Shown here in pieces: positions 8,482-15,423 of a DNA stretch of 33,512 bases. Origin of the DNA: Rhodoferax sp. (GTDB lineage Bacteria; Pseudomonadota; Gammaproteobacteria; Burkholderiales; Burkholderiaceae_C); the NCBI RefSeq assembly GCF_018063565.1, contig NZ_JAGPBB010000046.1, forward strand, positions 1 through 33,512. The letters run 5' to 3'. Every line of letters starts with the position of its first letter. The first letter of the stretch is position 1. Position numbers and translations under genes: made by a program. The notes under the pieces were generated by a model. The model was not told the DNA's origin and did no database searches. It saw only the letters and a list, made by a program, of their open reading frames with translations.

Positions 8482-9224
8482 TGAACTTCCTGATAGCGCC
8501 GGATTTTTCACCCGAACACTTTGCCAGCTGGCACTTGCTCAATACGGTGGTGCAACGGCGATCGGGCGTCCATCTGCATTTGTTGACACCGACCAGTGCG
8601 CAGGAACAGGCGGAACTGCTGGCCGCGGGCCAGGCCGATATGGTGTACGCCAACCCCTTTGACGCATCCGACCTGATCCGTACCCGAGGCTATGTGCCCT
8701 TGGCGCGGCCGGTGCAGCGGTTTGACGAAATGGTCATCGCCACCGCTGCGCAATCCGGACTGAAAGCGCTGGAGTCCCTGCAACCTGGATGCCGGATTGC
8801 CGTCACTGAAAATCGGGATGTGCGTCTGATCGGCCTTCGCTTGCTGGAGCCTGCCGATCTCGACGAGTCGCTGATTGCGTGGGTCCCGGTGGATAGTTAC
8901 CAGGCGGTGGCCCGTAAGGTGATCAAAGGTGAGGTGGACGCGGGGTTTTTTCTGGCCGATGCGTTTGCGTCATTGACCCGTTTGACGCGCAGTCAGATGC
9001 AAGTTCTGGTGGAAAGCGCCATTCACGATATTTCACACGTTTTATTGGCTCTACCTCAATCTGGTATTGATTTTGAAGCTATTAAAAAAGTATTTTGTGA
9101 GATGGGTCAAATGACTGGAGACCAGGACTTGCTGCTGTCATTGGGATTGCCGCACGGCTTTGAACCGATGACGCAGGAGCAGGCTGAATTCATGATTGAC
9201 CTCATGGAAACCTTGCTCGATTGA
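8478..9224 (+). CDS. PhnD-like periplasmic-binding-protein fold, no signal peptide
   Basis: The 248-residue product has the two-lobed binding-protein pattern of the phosphate/phosphonate (PhnD-like) family. After the first strand come LLTPTSAQEQAELLAAGQAD, MVYANPFDASDL, then GCRIAVTENRDVRLIGLRLL and a hinge-crossing VARKVIKGEVDAGFFLADAF. The start MMNFLIAPDF leads straight into the first beta strand, so there is no export signal and the protein should stay in the cytoplasm. The nearest operon genes are signalling proteins rather than an ABC permease. It may bind a small cytoplasmic ligand and report it. An AT-rich patch at about 9028-9110 differs from the GC-rich surroundings but keeps the frame. 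Confidence 0.78.
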   Translation: MMNFLIAPDFSPEHFASWHLLNTVVQRRSGVHLHLLTPTSAQEQAELLAAGQADMVYANPFDASDLIRTRGYVPLARPVQRFDEMVIATAAQSGLKALESLQPGCRIAVTENRDVRLIGLRLLEPADLDESLIAWVPVDSYQAVARKVIKGEVDAGFFLADAFASLTRLTRSQMQVLVESAIHDISHVLLALPQSGIDFEAIKKVFCEMGQMTGDQDLLLSLGLPHGFEPMTQEQAEFMIDLMETLLD

Positions 9225-9235
9225 GGGTTTGGCCG

Positions 9236-9817
9236 ATGTTCAACCCGCCGCTACCCGACGTGCAGCGCCACGCCTTCAGAGCCCACACCCGGCGTATGTT
9301 GCATGCACAGCGCGACACTGCACGCCATGCGGCGCGTGTTGAGGCGGCGCTGGCACTGCCCGGCGCCGAGCCGGTCCAGGGTGCGCTGGCAGATCTGTTC
9401 TGTGTTTTTGGTTCGGCGCATGCTGACTGCAAGCGCCAGGCCCTCAGCATGGCACAAAGCCGATTGGCAGCGCATGTTGTCAACTGGTTTGCTTCGCAAG
9501 TGGAGGCGCCGGCCTTGCCAGTTGTTTCGGCACTGGCGACACGCTGGAGTGTGCTCGCGGTCGTATCGGCGAACATTTCGACGCGGGCGCGCCGCTGCAG
9601 TGCGGACGATTCCCGCGTCCTGGCCGTCCAGGTGGTGGAAGCGTTCAAGTCTGCGGACCAGCAAGCCCAGCAGACTTTTTTTCACCATTGTTTGACCTGC
9701 CACGACAACCTGGCATTCATGCTGGCCCGGCGTCAGTTGCTCAAGCTGGCAGACACTTTGCCACCGGCGTGGGAGGCGGTCAGTTGTCAGCTTGAGTCGG
9801 CACGGGTGGGCTCATGA
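9236..9817 (+). CDS. Uncharacterised helical protein of the roadblock operon
   Basis: I do not recognise this 193-residue protein. It appears nearly all alpha-helical, rich in Ala, Arg and Gln, with no signal peptide or membrane segment. The ATG at 9236 has GAGGG eight bases upstream, which supports it over the TTG at 9221. The gene starts 11 bases after the binding-protein gene and overlaps the next gene by ATGA, so it is firmly part of the operon. A CLTCH sequence at residues 152-156 resembles a heme c site, but the protein has no export signal. A scaffold or adaptor role is possible but only guessed from context. Confidence 0.7.
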   Translation: MFNPPLPDVQRHAFRAHTRRMLHAQRDTARHAARVEAALALPGAEPVQGALADLFCVFGSAHADCKRQALSMAQSRLAAHVVNWFASQVEAPALPVVSALATRWSVLAVVSANISTRARRCSADDSRVLAVQVVEAFKSADQQAQQTFFHHCLTCHDNLAFMLARRQLLKLADTLPPAWEAVSCQLESARVGS

Positions 9818-10695
9818 AGGTGTATCTGGTGGGCATGGTCAGTCGCGACCAGGCAGCGTTCGACCTGTTTATGAAGCGACATTTTCCTGACTGGCGCTGG
9901 CAGGCGGTGGACGCTGCATCGGAGCGGGTGCCAGCGGTTGCGGCGGGCTCAATTTGCTTGCTTGATCTGGCCGCAATGGGCATGGCACGCCATTCGATCG
10001 CGGCACAGACGCAGTTGCTGGCCTGGGTCGGGGGCCAGCCGGCGGTATTACTGCTGTCCAGGCACGATGTATCGTGGCAGGCTGCCTGTCAGGCACTTGA
10101 ACCGCAACCCTGGCAGTGGCTGGGCAAGCCGTACAACGCCGAGTCCATGCGTGCCGCCTTGGAGCTTGCCGCACGCCTGATCCAAACGCCCGCTGTGACA
10201 CAACAGCCGATTCCCACGACGCCAGCAGGGGGCAAGATCAGTCCCGAAGTGAACCCGCTGCCATTGTCCGTCGCCCCGCCGCCCGCTGTGGTCATTACTG
10301 CCGCGTCGGACACTGCTGCGCCAGGTTTGGATGTCGAAGAGTTGGCGCAACGGCTGGCGGCGAGCCCGCTTGACCGATTCGTGTTGTTGCGCAAGATGCT
10401 CGTTGGCCTGCAGCAGTCACAGGCGTTCGAACTGCGGTTTACCGTGCAGCATCTCTTGCTGGTGCATCCGCTACATGCCTGGGTGGCTGGCAACATGCCA
10501 TTGTCGGTGGTGCAACGGGTGTGCACCAGTGATGCGTTGGCCCGTTCGATCACATTGAAAATCATGACTCCCGCTGAAGCCGAGCAACGGGTGCTGCAAC
10601 TCGGTCTGGCTCCACAGGAGCTCGGCATTTTTCTGCTGGCGCTGGCCGATGCGGTGCTGCCCCAGGTGTCCAACTCAAGCACAATGGCGACATGA
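9814..10695 (+). CDS. Degenerate receiver-like protein with C-terminal helical domain
   Basis: The 293-residue product begins with a response-regulator-like fold of about 125 residues: strand KVYLVGM, CLLDLA with Asp51, LLLS with Ser82, and GKPY with Lys105-Pro106 before a helix. The acidic pair normally found after strand 1 is missing, so phosphorylation is doubtful and it may be a pseudo-receiver. A Pro/Ala-rich linker (about residues 125-170) leads to a helical C-terminal domain of about 120 residues that I do not recognise. It contains no clear DNA-binding or enzymatic output. The start and stop both overlap neighbours by ATGA, indicating coupled production with the flanking proteins. Confidence 0.7.
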   Translation: MKVYLVGMVSRDQAAFDLFMKRHFPDWRWQAVDAASERVPAVAAGSICLLDLAAMGMARHSIAAQTQLLAWVGGQPAVLLLSRHDVSWQAACQALEPQPWQWLGKPYNAESMRAALELAARLIQTPAVTQQPIPTTPAGGKISPEVNPLPLSVAPPPAVVITAASDTAAPGLDVEELAQRLAASPLDRFVLLRKMLVGLQQSQAFELRFTVQHLLLVHPLHAWVAGNMPLSVVQRVCTSDALARSITLKIMTPAEAEQRVLQLGLAPQELGIFLLALADAVLPQVSNSSTMAT

Positions 10696-11309
10696 CGACA
10701 AGCAAAAATGCATGGTTCACACTGACGCCCGCCGGGGCGATCCGTGCCTTTGGTCAGGTCGAGCCAGATCGGGTGGCACAGCAGTTGCAGGTGTTGCTGA
10801 GCGGTGAGCATACGCTCGATCTGACCCGCTGGACTGAACTCAGCGATGTGGATGATGCCGATGTAGCCCGCCACGAGGCCAGCGCCTGGGTGCAGCGTTT
10901 GCCGCGCCCGTTGCAGGGGCCGGATGCCAAGCTGGACGATTTTCTGCAGTTTGTGATTGCCGGGCTGTCTGCGGAGCGCCGTGTGGTTCTGGCCTCAGAC
11001 AGCGGCTTTTGTCTGGGGCGTGCTGGATTCGAGCAAGACGAAGCCGATGTGCTCAGTGCGGCCGCTGCCGACTATGGTGCGTTTGCCGAGCGCCAGGCCC
11101 GCCGAGGGTGGGGTGGGGCGGGTGCCTATGTGGCATTTCACGCCGATCCGCACTTTCTGCTGCCGACGTTTGCCTTTGTACCCTTATGGGTGGATGGCAC
11201 CGGTTACTGGTTGATCATGGCCGGAGAGCCCTTGCTCAACTGCCCGGCGCTGGTGGAGCTGCTGTGGGGTCTGAAAGTGGCCGGTACCCGGTTTGCCGCG
11301 GGATCCTGA
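10692..11309 (+). CDS. Second, divergent roadblock-like protein
   Basis: This is a 205-residue protein. Its C-terminal half resembles a roadblock/LC7 fold: the strand RRVVLASDSGFCLGRAGF, the helix DEADVLSAAAADYGAF, and final strands with YWLIMAGEPLL and the closing helix PALVELLWGLKVAG. The N-terminal part of about 75 residues is an extension without a recognised domain. The resemblance is by pattern only and weaker than for the 7610 gene. It is the last gene of the coupled set and stops 22 bases from the convergent bamC stop. A heterotypic pair of roadblock proteins bracketing sensor modules suggests a complex, which is an inference. Confidence 0.6.
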   Translation: MTTSKNAWFTLTPAGAIRAFGQVEPDRVAQQLQVLLSGEHTLDLTRWTELSDVDDADVARHEASAWVQRLPRPLQGPDAKLDDFLQFVIAGLSAERRVVLASDSGFCLGRAGFEQDEADVLSAAAADYGAFAERQARRGWGGAGAYVAFHADPHFLLPTFAFVPLWVDGTGYWLIMAGEPLLNCPALVELLWGLKVAGTRFAAGS

Positions 11310-11331
11310 CCTTTTTTGACCCTCAGGGTTG

Positions 11332-12432
11332 CTATTTGAGGTCTTCTGCCAGCACCGACACAATCCGCTGTGCTTCTGCCTCTGGCGCTGCGGAACCATC
11401 TGCGTTTTGCACCGACACCGTGCTCTGGTTGTTCTGGCTCACCACGGATACACGGTATTTTTTTGGCGCACTTTCGGCTTTGCTGGTACCCAGCAGTTTG
11501 CCAAAGAAGCCGGGTTCGCTCTTGTCCGCCACCGGCACGACGTAACGAACAAAATAGTAACCCTTGCTACGGTCGCGGTCTTCGACGGTGAAGTTGGTGC
11601 GATCAAGTGACAGACCGACTCGGCGCCAGGCGCGATCAAAACCGTCATCGACGACCAGCGCTGGCTGGCCATCCACCTTGACCACTCGTGACACGGTTTT
11701 GGGCACACTGCTGGCCACCAGCGCTTGCGACTGCTCTTGCGACACGCCAAGTTTGACCATCAGGCGGCGCAAGAACTCAGCTTCCAGTTCAGGGTCTGCC
11801 GGGCGCGGTTGCCACACTGTCCGGTCTTTCTGCGCGCTGTCGTACACCTCAATCATGCCGCGGTGGCTGATGAAGACGTCGGTGCCACCCGCCGGATTTC
11901 GCTCCAGCCGAGTGCGGAACTTGTCGCGCTCGCCGGTCGAGTACAGGTTGTCGATCAGCTTCCCTAAGGTGTTGCGGATGAAATCCTGCGGCAATTTGGC
12001 CCGGTTCTCTGCCCAGTCGGTTTCCATAATGCCCAGATTGGCCTGATCCATCGCCAGCAAGAAACCACTGTCGTGCCAGAAGTCCTTCACCGGCTCCCAC
12101 AATTTGTCCGCTGGCCGGTCGATCACCAGCCAGCGCTGATTGCCTGAACGCTCGATACGTACATCGCCCACCGTGGTGAGACTGGTGGGCAGCGCCTGCG
12201 TGCTGGCTTGACCTATTTTGAAGCTGTTGGCGGTAATGACAGAGCCCGGCACGGTGTAACGACTGTCGCGCGTGAGTTGCGTCAGGTCCGGCGGAATCTC
12301 CAGGGTCGGTGCCTTATTGCCCGCACTTTTGTAATCGACTTTGTCACCCTCTAGGGTCGAGCAGGCGCCCAGTGCCAGCGTCAGGCCAAGCAGCAGGAAT
12401 CGGGAGGAATGGTTCACAAAGGTCCTTTGCAT
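11332..12432 (-). CDS. bamC: Outer-membrane assembly lipoprotein BamC
   Basis: BamC is a lipoprotein subunit of the beta-barrel assembly (BAM) complex. The N-terminal signal ends in the lipobox LGAC with the lipid-carrying Cys24. It is followed by the conserved LEGDKVDYKSA and the PTLEIPPDLTQL segment that in E. coli binds BamD. Two helix-grip domains follow, and the length of 366 residues is slightly longer than the E. coli protein. It lies 17 bases downstream of dapA, reproducing the widely conserved dapA-bamC order. The ribosome site is not strong. The final residues end in EDLK at 11335-11346. Confidence 0.93.
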   Translation of the reverse strand: MQRTFVNHSSRFLLLGLTLALGACSTLEGDKVDYKSAGNKAPTLEIPPDLTQLTRDSRYTVPGSVITANSFKIGQASTQALPTSLTTVGDVRIERSGNQRWLVIDRPADKLWEPVKDFWHDSGFLLAMDQANLGIMETDWAENRAKLPQDFIRNTLGKLIDNLYSTGERDKFRTRLERNPAGGTDVFISHRGMIEVYDSAQKDRTVWQPRPADPELEAEFLRRLMVKLGVSQEQSQALVASSVPKTVSRVVKVDGQPALVVDDGFDRAWRRVGLSLDRTNFTVEDRDRSKGYYFVRYVVPVADKSEPGFFGKLLGTSKAESAPKKYRVSVVSQNNQSTVSVQNADGSAAPEAEAQRIVSVLAEDLK

Positions 12433-12449
12433 GAAAAATCAACAACTCT

Positions 12450-13343
12450 CTACAACACGGCAGCGGCCCGCAGTGCCTCTTCAACCAGCGCTTCAGCGGC
12501 GCTGCTTAAAGGAGTCATGGGCAGGCGCAAGGTGGGGCCACATTTGCCCATACGCGCCATCGCCCATTTCACTGGAATCGGGTTGGCCTCCACAAACAGG
12601 TTCTTGTGCAGCGGCAGCAGCCGAAACTGGATCGCCATCGCCGTTCTCACATCACCCGCCATGGCCGCCACACACAGTTCGTGCATCAGGCGTGGGGCCA
12701 CGTTGGCCGTGACGCTGATGTTGCCATGTCCACCACACAACATCAGTGCGACCGCCGTCGGGTCATCTCCGGAATAAATGGCAAAACCCTTGGGTGCCTC
12801 ACGGATCAACCACTGCGCCCGGTCGATATTGCCAGTGGCTTCCTTGATGCCGATCACTCCGGGCAGGTGCGCCAGGCGCAGCGCGGTTTCCAAACTCATG
12901 TCGGCCACCGAACGGCCGGGTACGTTGTACAGCACCATGGGCAGGTCAACCGCTTCGGCGATCGCCTTGAAGTGCTGGTACTGGCCTTCTTGTGTTGGTT
13001 TGTTGTAGTACGGCACCACTTGCAACTGGCAGCTTGCCCCCACCTGTTTGGCAAAAGTGGCCAGTTCGATTGCCTCGGCAGTGCAGTTGGAGCCGCAACC
13101 TGCCATGATCGGAACCCGACCGGCCGCCTGCTCGACCGAGACGCGGATGATCTCGCAGTTTTCAGCCATGCTCACCGTGGGTGACTCACCCGTGGTACCC
13201 ACCACCCCGATGCAGTCGGTGCCCTGTTCGATATGCCAGTCGATCAGCTTTCGCACACCCGGGTAATCAACACGGCCGTCGGGCAGCATGGGGGTGATCA
13301 TGGCAACAATGCTGCCGGTGATGGATGGCGTCTGGGATGTCAT
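12450..13343 (-). CDS. dapA: 4-hydroxy-tetrahydrodipicolinate synthase
   Basis: DapA condenses pyruvate with aspartate semialdehyde, the committed step of lysine and diaminopimelate synthesis in the cytoplasm. The 297-residue sequence has the class I aldolase features: GTTGES with Thr50-Thr51, YYNKP, Tyr139 in LYNVPGR with Arg144, and the Schiff-base Lys167 in GIKEAT. The GDD motif of the substrate loop also appears (SGDDPTAV). The length matches the family. Transcription probably begins farther upstream with the methyltransferase and MFS genes, since the gap to the methyltransferase stop is only 27 bases. Confidence 0.96.
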   Translation of the reverse strand: MTSQTPSITGSIVAMITPMLPDGRVDYPGVRKLIDWHIEQGTDCIGVVGTTGESPTVSMAENCEIIRVSVEQAAGRVPIMAGCGSNCTAEAIELATFAKQVGASCQLQVVPYYNKPTQEGQYQHFKAIAEAVDLPMVLYNVPGRSVADMSLETALRLAHLPGVIGIKEATGNIDRAQWLIREAPKGFAIYSGDDPTAVALMLCGGHGNISVTANVAPRLMHELCVAAMAGDVRTAMAIQFRLLPLHKNLFVEANPIPVKWAMARMGKCGPTLRLPMTPLSSAAEALVEEALRAAAVL

Positions 13344-13370
13344 GGGTGCGGCTCGGTTCAGGGTAGCGCG

Positions 13371-13964
13371 CTATTCTAGCGAGAGTGCGGGACACGGCGA
13401 TCCGTCGCCCGGGCTTGAAACCCCAGGCCGCAACGCCGCAATCCGCTGCACCAGTCGAGAAGGTTGCGCCAAATAGCCATTCTCGTAGGCAACGATGTGC
13501 AAGTCCCGACAGACTTCGAGCAACTCACCGGGCCGCAGCAAAAAGTCGGAACGTGACGGTTTGCCAAACTGGGCGTTGCCCAGCGCAAAGGTCTCATAAA
13601 TCAGCAAGCCACCCGGTGCCACACTGGCGAGCAAGGCGGGCCAGAGCGGACGCCACAGATAGTTGGTGACCACCAGCACATCGAAAGCTTGGGGTTTTCC
13701 CTGCTGAATCAATGGCCAGGGCTGTGCTTCCAGGTCAGCCTTGATCACGCGCCCAAAATTTGCTGCCGATTCCAGTGCGTCAGTGCTCCGGTCGATACCG
13801 GTCACGACATGGCCACGTTGCGCGAACCAGCGCATGTGACGCCCGGTACCACATGCCACATCAAGCACCTGGCTGCCCGGTACCGCCAGCGCGGACCAGC
13901 GTGCCACCCAGTCAGAAGCAGATCCCGGCACTGCCGCTGCCACAGGGTTCAAAAGCAGGTCCAC
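13371..13964 (-). CDS. Class I SAM-dependent methyltransferase
   Basis: This is a 197-residue methyltransferase with the SAM-binding motif I VLDVACGTGRH, a following acidic GIDRS at the end of strand 2, and a motif II-like FDVLVVTNYLWRPL. It belongs to a family often found near dapA in beta-proteobacteria. The substrate is unknown. The longest frame starts with GTG at 13964, which overlaps the end of the 41-residue peptide gene. An internal GTG about 21 bases later would give a start closer to the domain. No strong ribosome binding site identifies either, so translation may be coupled to the upstream peptide. Confidence 0.8.
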   Translation of the reverse strand: MDLLLNPVAAAVPGSASDWVARWSALAVPGSQVLDVACGTGRHMRWFAQRGHVVTGIDRSTDALESAANFGRVIKADLEAQPWPLIQQGKPQAFDVLVVTNYLWRPLWPALLASVAPGGLLIYETFALGNAQFGKPSRSDFLLRPGELLEVCRDLHIVAYENGYLAQPSRLVQRIAALRPGVSSPGDGSPCPALSLE

Positions 13965-14074
13965 AACTGGTTGGCGATGGTCATCAGGAACTCGGGCCGC
14001 CCGTACAGATAAAAAATGCCGGCAAGCGCCGCCGATAAAGCGCTCGCAGCGATTATTTTTTTGATTGGTGTCAT
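13949..14074 (-). CDS. 41-residue single-pass membrane peptide
   Basis: Between the MFS gene and the methyltransferase lies a small frame encoding 41 residues. It has a basic start (MTPIKKII), a hydrophobic Ala/Leu-rich segment with GIFYLYGRPEFL, and an ending in ANQLWTCF. The start lies four bases after the MFS stop and the end overlaps the methyltransferase start, so it fills the gap precisely. The pattern of one membrane helix followed by a P-E-F-L-x-x-x-A-N-Q-x-W-x-C-F tail resembles small proteins I recall from other proteobacteria, but no function is known to me. The ribosome site is weak. Confidence 0.6.
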   Translation of the reverse strand: MTPIKKIIAASALSAALAGIFYLYGRPEFLMTIANQLWTCF

Positions 14075-14078
14075 GAGC

Positions 14079-15302
14079 TCAGGTGCCCTGAGGCAAAGGC
14101 GCGCGCTTGATCGGCGCTTCTTTGATGGGCAGATTCAGCAACGCGGCCATCACCCCCAGGGCGATGGCGAGGTACCAGACAACGTCATAACTACCGGTAC
14201 GGTCGTACAACACCCCGCCCAGCCAGACGCCCAGAAAGGAGCCGATCTGATGACTGAAAAATACAAAACCGCCCAGCATCGACAAATGTGCCACGCCAAA
14301 AATCTGCGCCACCGTGGCATTGGTCGGCGGCACGGTGGACAACCACAGCAGCCCCATGACGGCTGAAAACAGGTAGACACTGACGTCCGACAAGGGCACC
14401 AGCAGGAAGATGCTGATCACAACCGCACGCGCGAGGTAGATGAAAGCGAGGATATTCTTCTTCTGCAGGCGCTGCCCCAGCACGCCTGCGATGTAGGTGC
14501 CAAACACGTTGAACAACCCAATCAGGGCCAGCGAATAACTTGCCACCTGTGCCGGCAGGTTGTGATCCTTGAGGTAACTTGGCATGTGCACACCAATGAA
14601 CACCACCTGGAAGCCGCAGACAAAATAACCCGCCATCAGCAACTGAAAGCTGCGGTAAGCAAAAGCCTCGCGCAAGGCCTGGACAATGGACTGCTCGCGA
14701 AAGTGCCCGGCACCGCCACCGCGAAAATCCGGCTCGCGCAGCCACCAGGCCAGCGGCATCATCAACAGTGAGGCGGCGGCAAGCACCACCAACGCCTGTT
14801 GCCAACCCAGGCTGCTAATGAGAAAACCCTCGGTAGGCACCATCAAAAACTGGCCAAATGAGCCTGCTGCCGCGGCAATGCCCATGGCCCAGGAACGTTT
14901 GCTGGCGTGTACATTGCGCCCGATCACGCCATACACAATGGCGTAGGTGGTGCCGGCCTGTGCCATGCCGATCAGCACCCCAGCCGTCAATGCAAACATG
15001 CCGGGGCTGGTGGCGTAGGCCATGCCCAGCAAGCCAAACGCGTACAACACCGCACCCGCCACAATCACCCGAAAGGCACCAAACCGGTCGGCCAACATGC
15101 CGGCAAAAATGCCTGCAAAGCCCCACACCAGATTTTGCATGGCCAGGGCGAAGGCAAAGGTCTCGCGGCTCCAGTTTTGCTCCTGGGTGATGGGTTGCAG
15201 CCACAAACCAAAGCCATGGCGGATGCCCATTGACACGGTGACGATGGCCGCGCCACACATCAACACCTGGGCGGTAGAGAGAGTTTTCTGTTCTTCTGGC
15301 AT
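14079..15302 (-). CDS. Major facilitator superfamily transporter
   Basis: This is an inner-membrane MFS permease of 407 residues with about twelve predicted membrane helices and a central cytoplasmic loop rich in charged residues (REPDFRGGGAGHFREQ). The loop after helix 2 carries GMLADRFGAFRV, the MFS signature between helices 2 and 3. Overall it resembles the monocarboxylate/oxalate-formate-type (OFA-like) group, but the substrate cannot be fixed. The ATG at 15302 gives a start just before helix 1. A longer reading to 15746 would run into parE on the other strand and is unlikely. It is divergent from parE. Confidence 0.85.
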   Translation of the reverse strand: MPEEQKTLSTAQVLMCGAAIVTVSMGIRHGFGLWLQPITQEQNWSRETFAFALAMQNLVWGFAGIFAGMLADRFGAFRVIVAGAVLYAFGLLGMAYATSPGMFALTAGVLIGMAQAGTTYAIVYGVIGRNVHASKRSWAMGIAAAAGSFGQFLMVPTEGFLISSLGWQQALVVLAAASLLMMPLAWWLREPDFRGGGAGHFREQSIVQALREAFAYRSFQLLMAGYFVCGFQVVFIGVHMPSYLKDHNLPAQVASYSLALIGLFNVFGTYIAGVLGQRLQKKNILAFIYLARAVVISIFLLVPLSDVSVYLFSAVMGLLWLSTVPPTNATVAQIFGVAHLSMLGGFVFFSHQIGSFLGVWLGGVLYDRTGSYDVVWYLAIALGVMAALLNLPIKEAPIKRAPLPQGT

Positions 15303-15335
15303 GGGTGGAATATAGCCAATCGGCGCGGCCAATGC

Positions 15336-15348
15336 TGCCTTAAAGGCA
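15336..15348. promoter_or_regulatory. Inverted repeat between the MFS gene and parE
   Basis: TGCCTTAAAGGCA is a perfect 6+1+6 palindrome in the 121-bp divergent intergenic region, 33 bp before the MFS start. It could be an operator for the transporter gene. I do not recognise the binding protein. No convincing -35/-10 pair was found for parE, which also lacks a clear ribosome binding site. Confidence 0.3.
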
Positions 15349-15423
15349 TGCAGGCACTTAATTGGTGGTTGATATGGTTTTATATCCAGTGGTTTTGCAT
15401 CATCTTGATTACAATGCCCGCCC

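Noticed and set aside
9689-9703. CLTCH in the 9236 protein as a c-type heme site
   Set aside because: The protein has no signal peptide, and c-type heme is attached in the periplasm. A single CxxCH can arise by chance.
11310-11331. Terminator from ACCCTCAGGGT between the roadblock-like gene and bamC
   Set aside because: The arms leave a one-base loop, which cannot form a stable hairpin, and there is no suitable T-tract.
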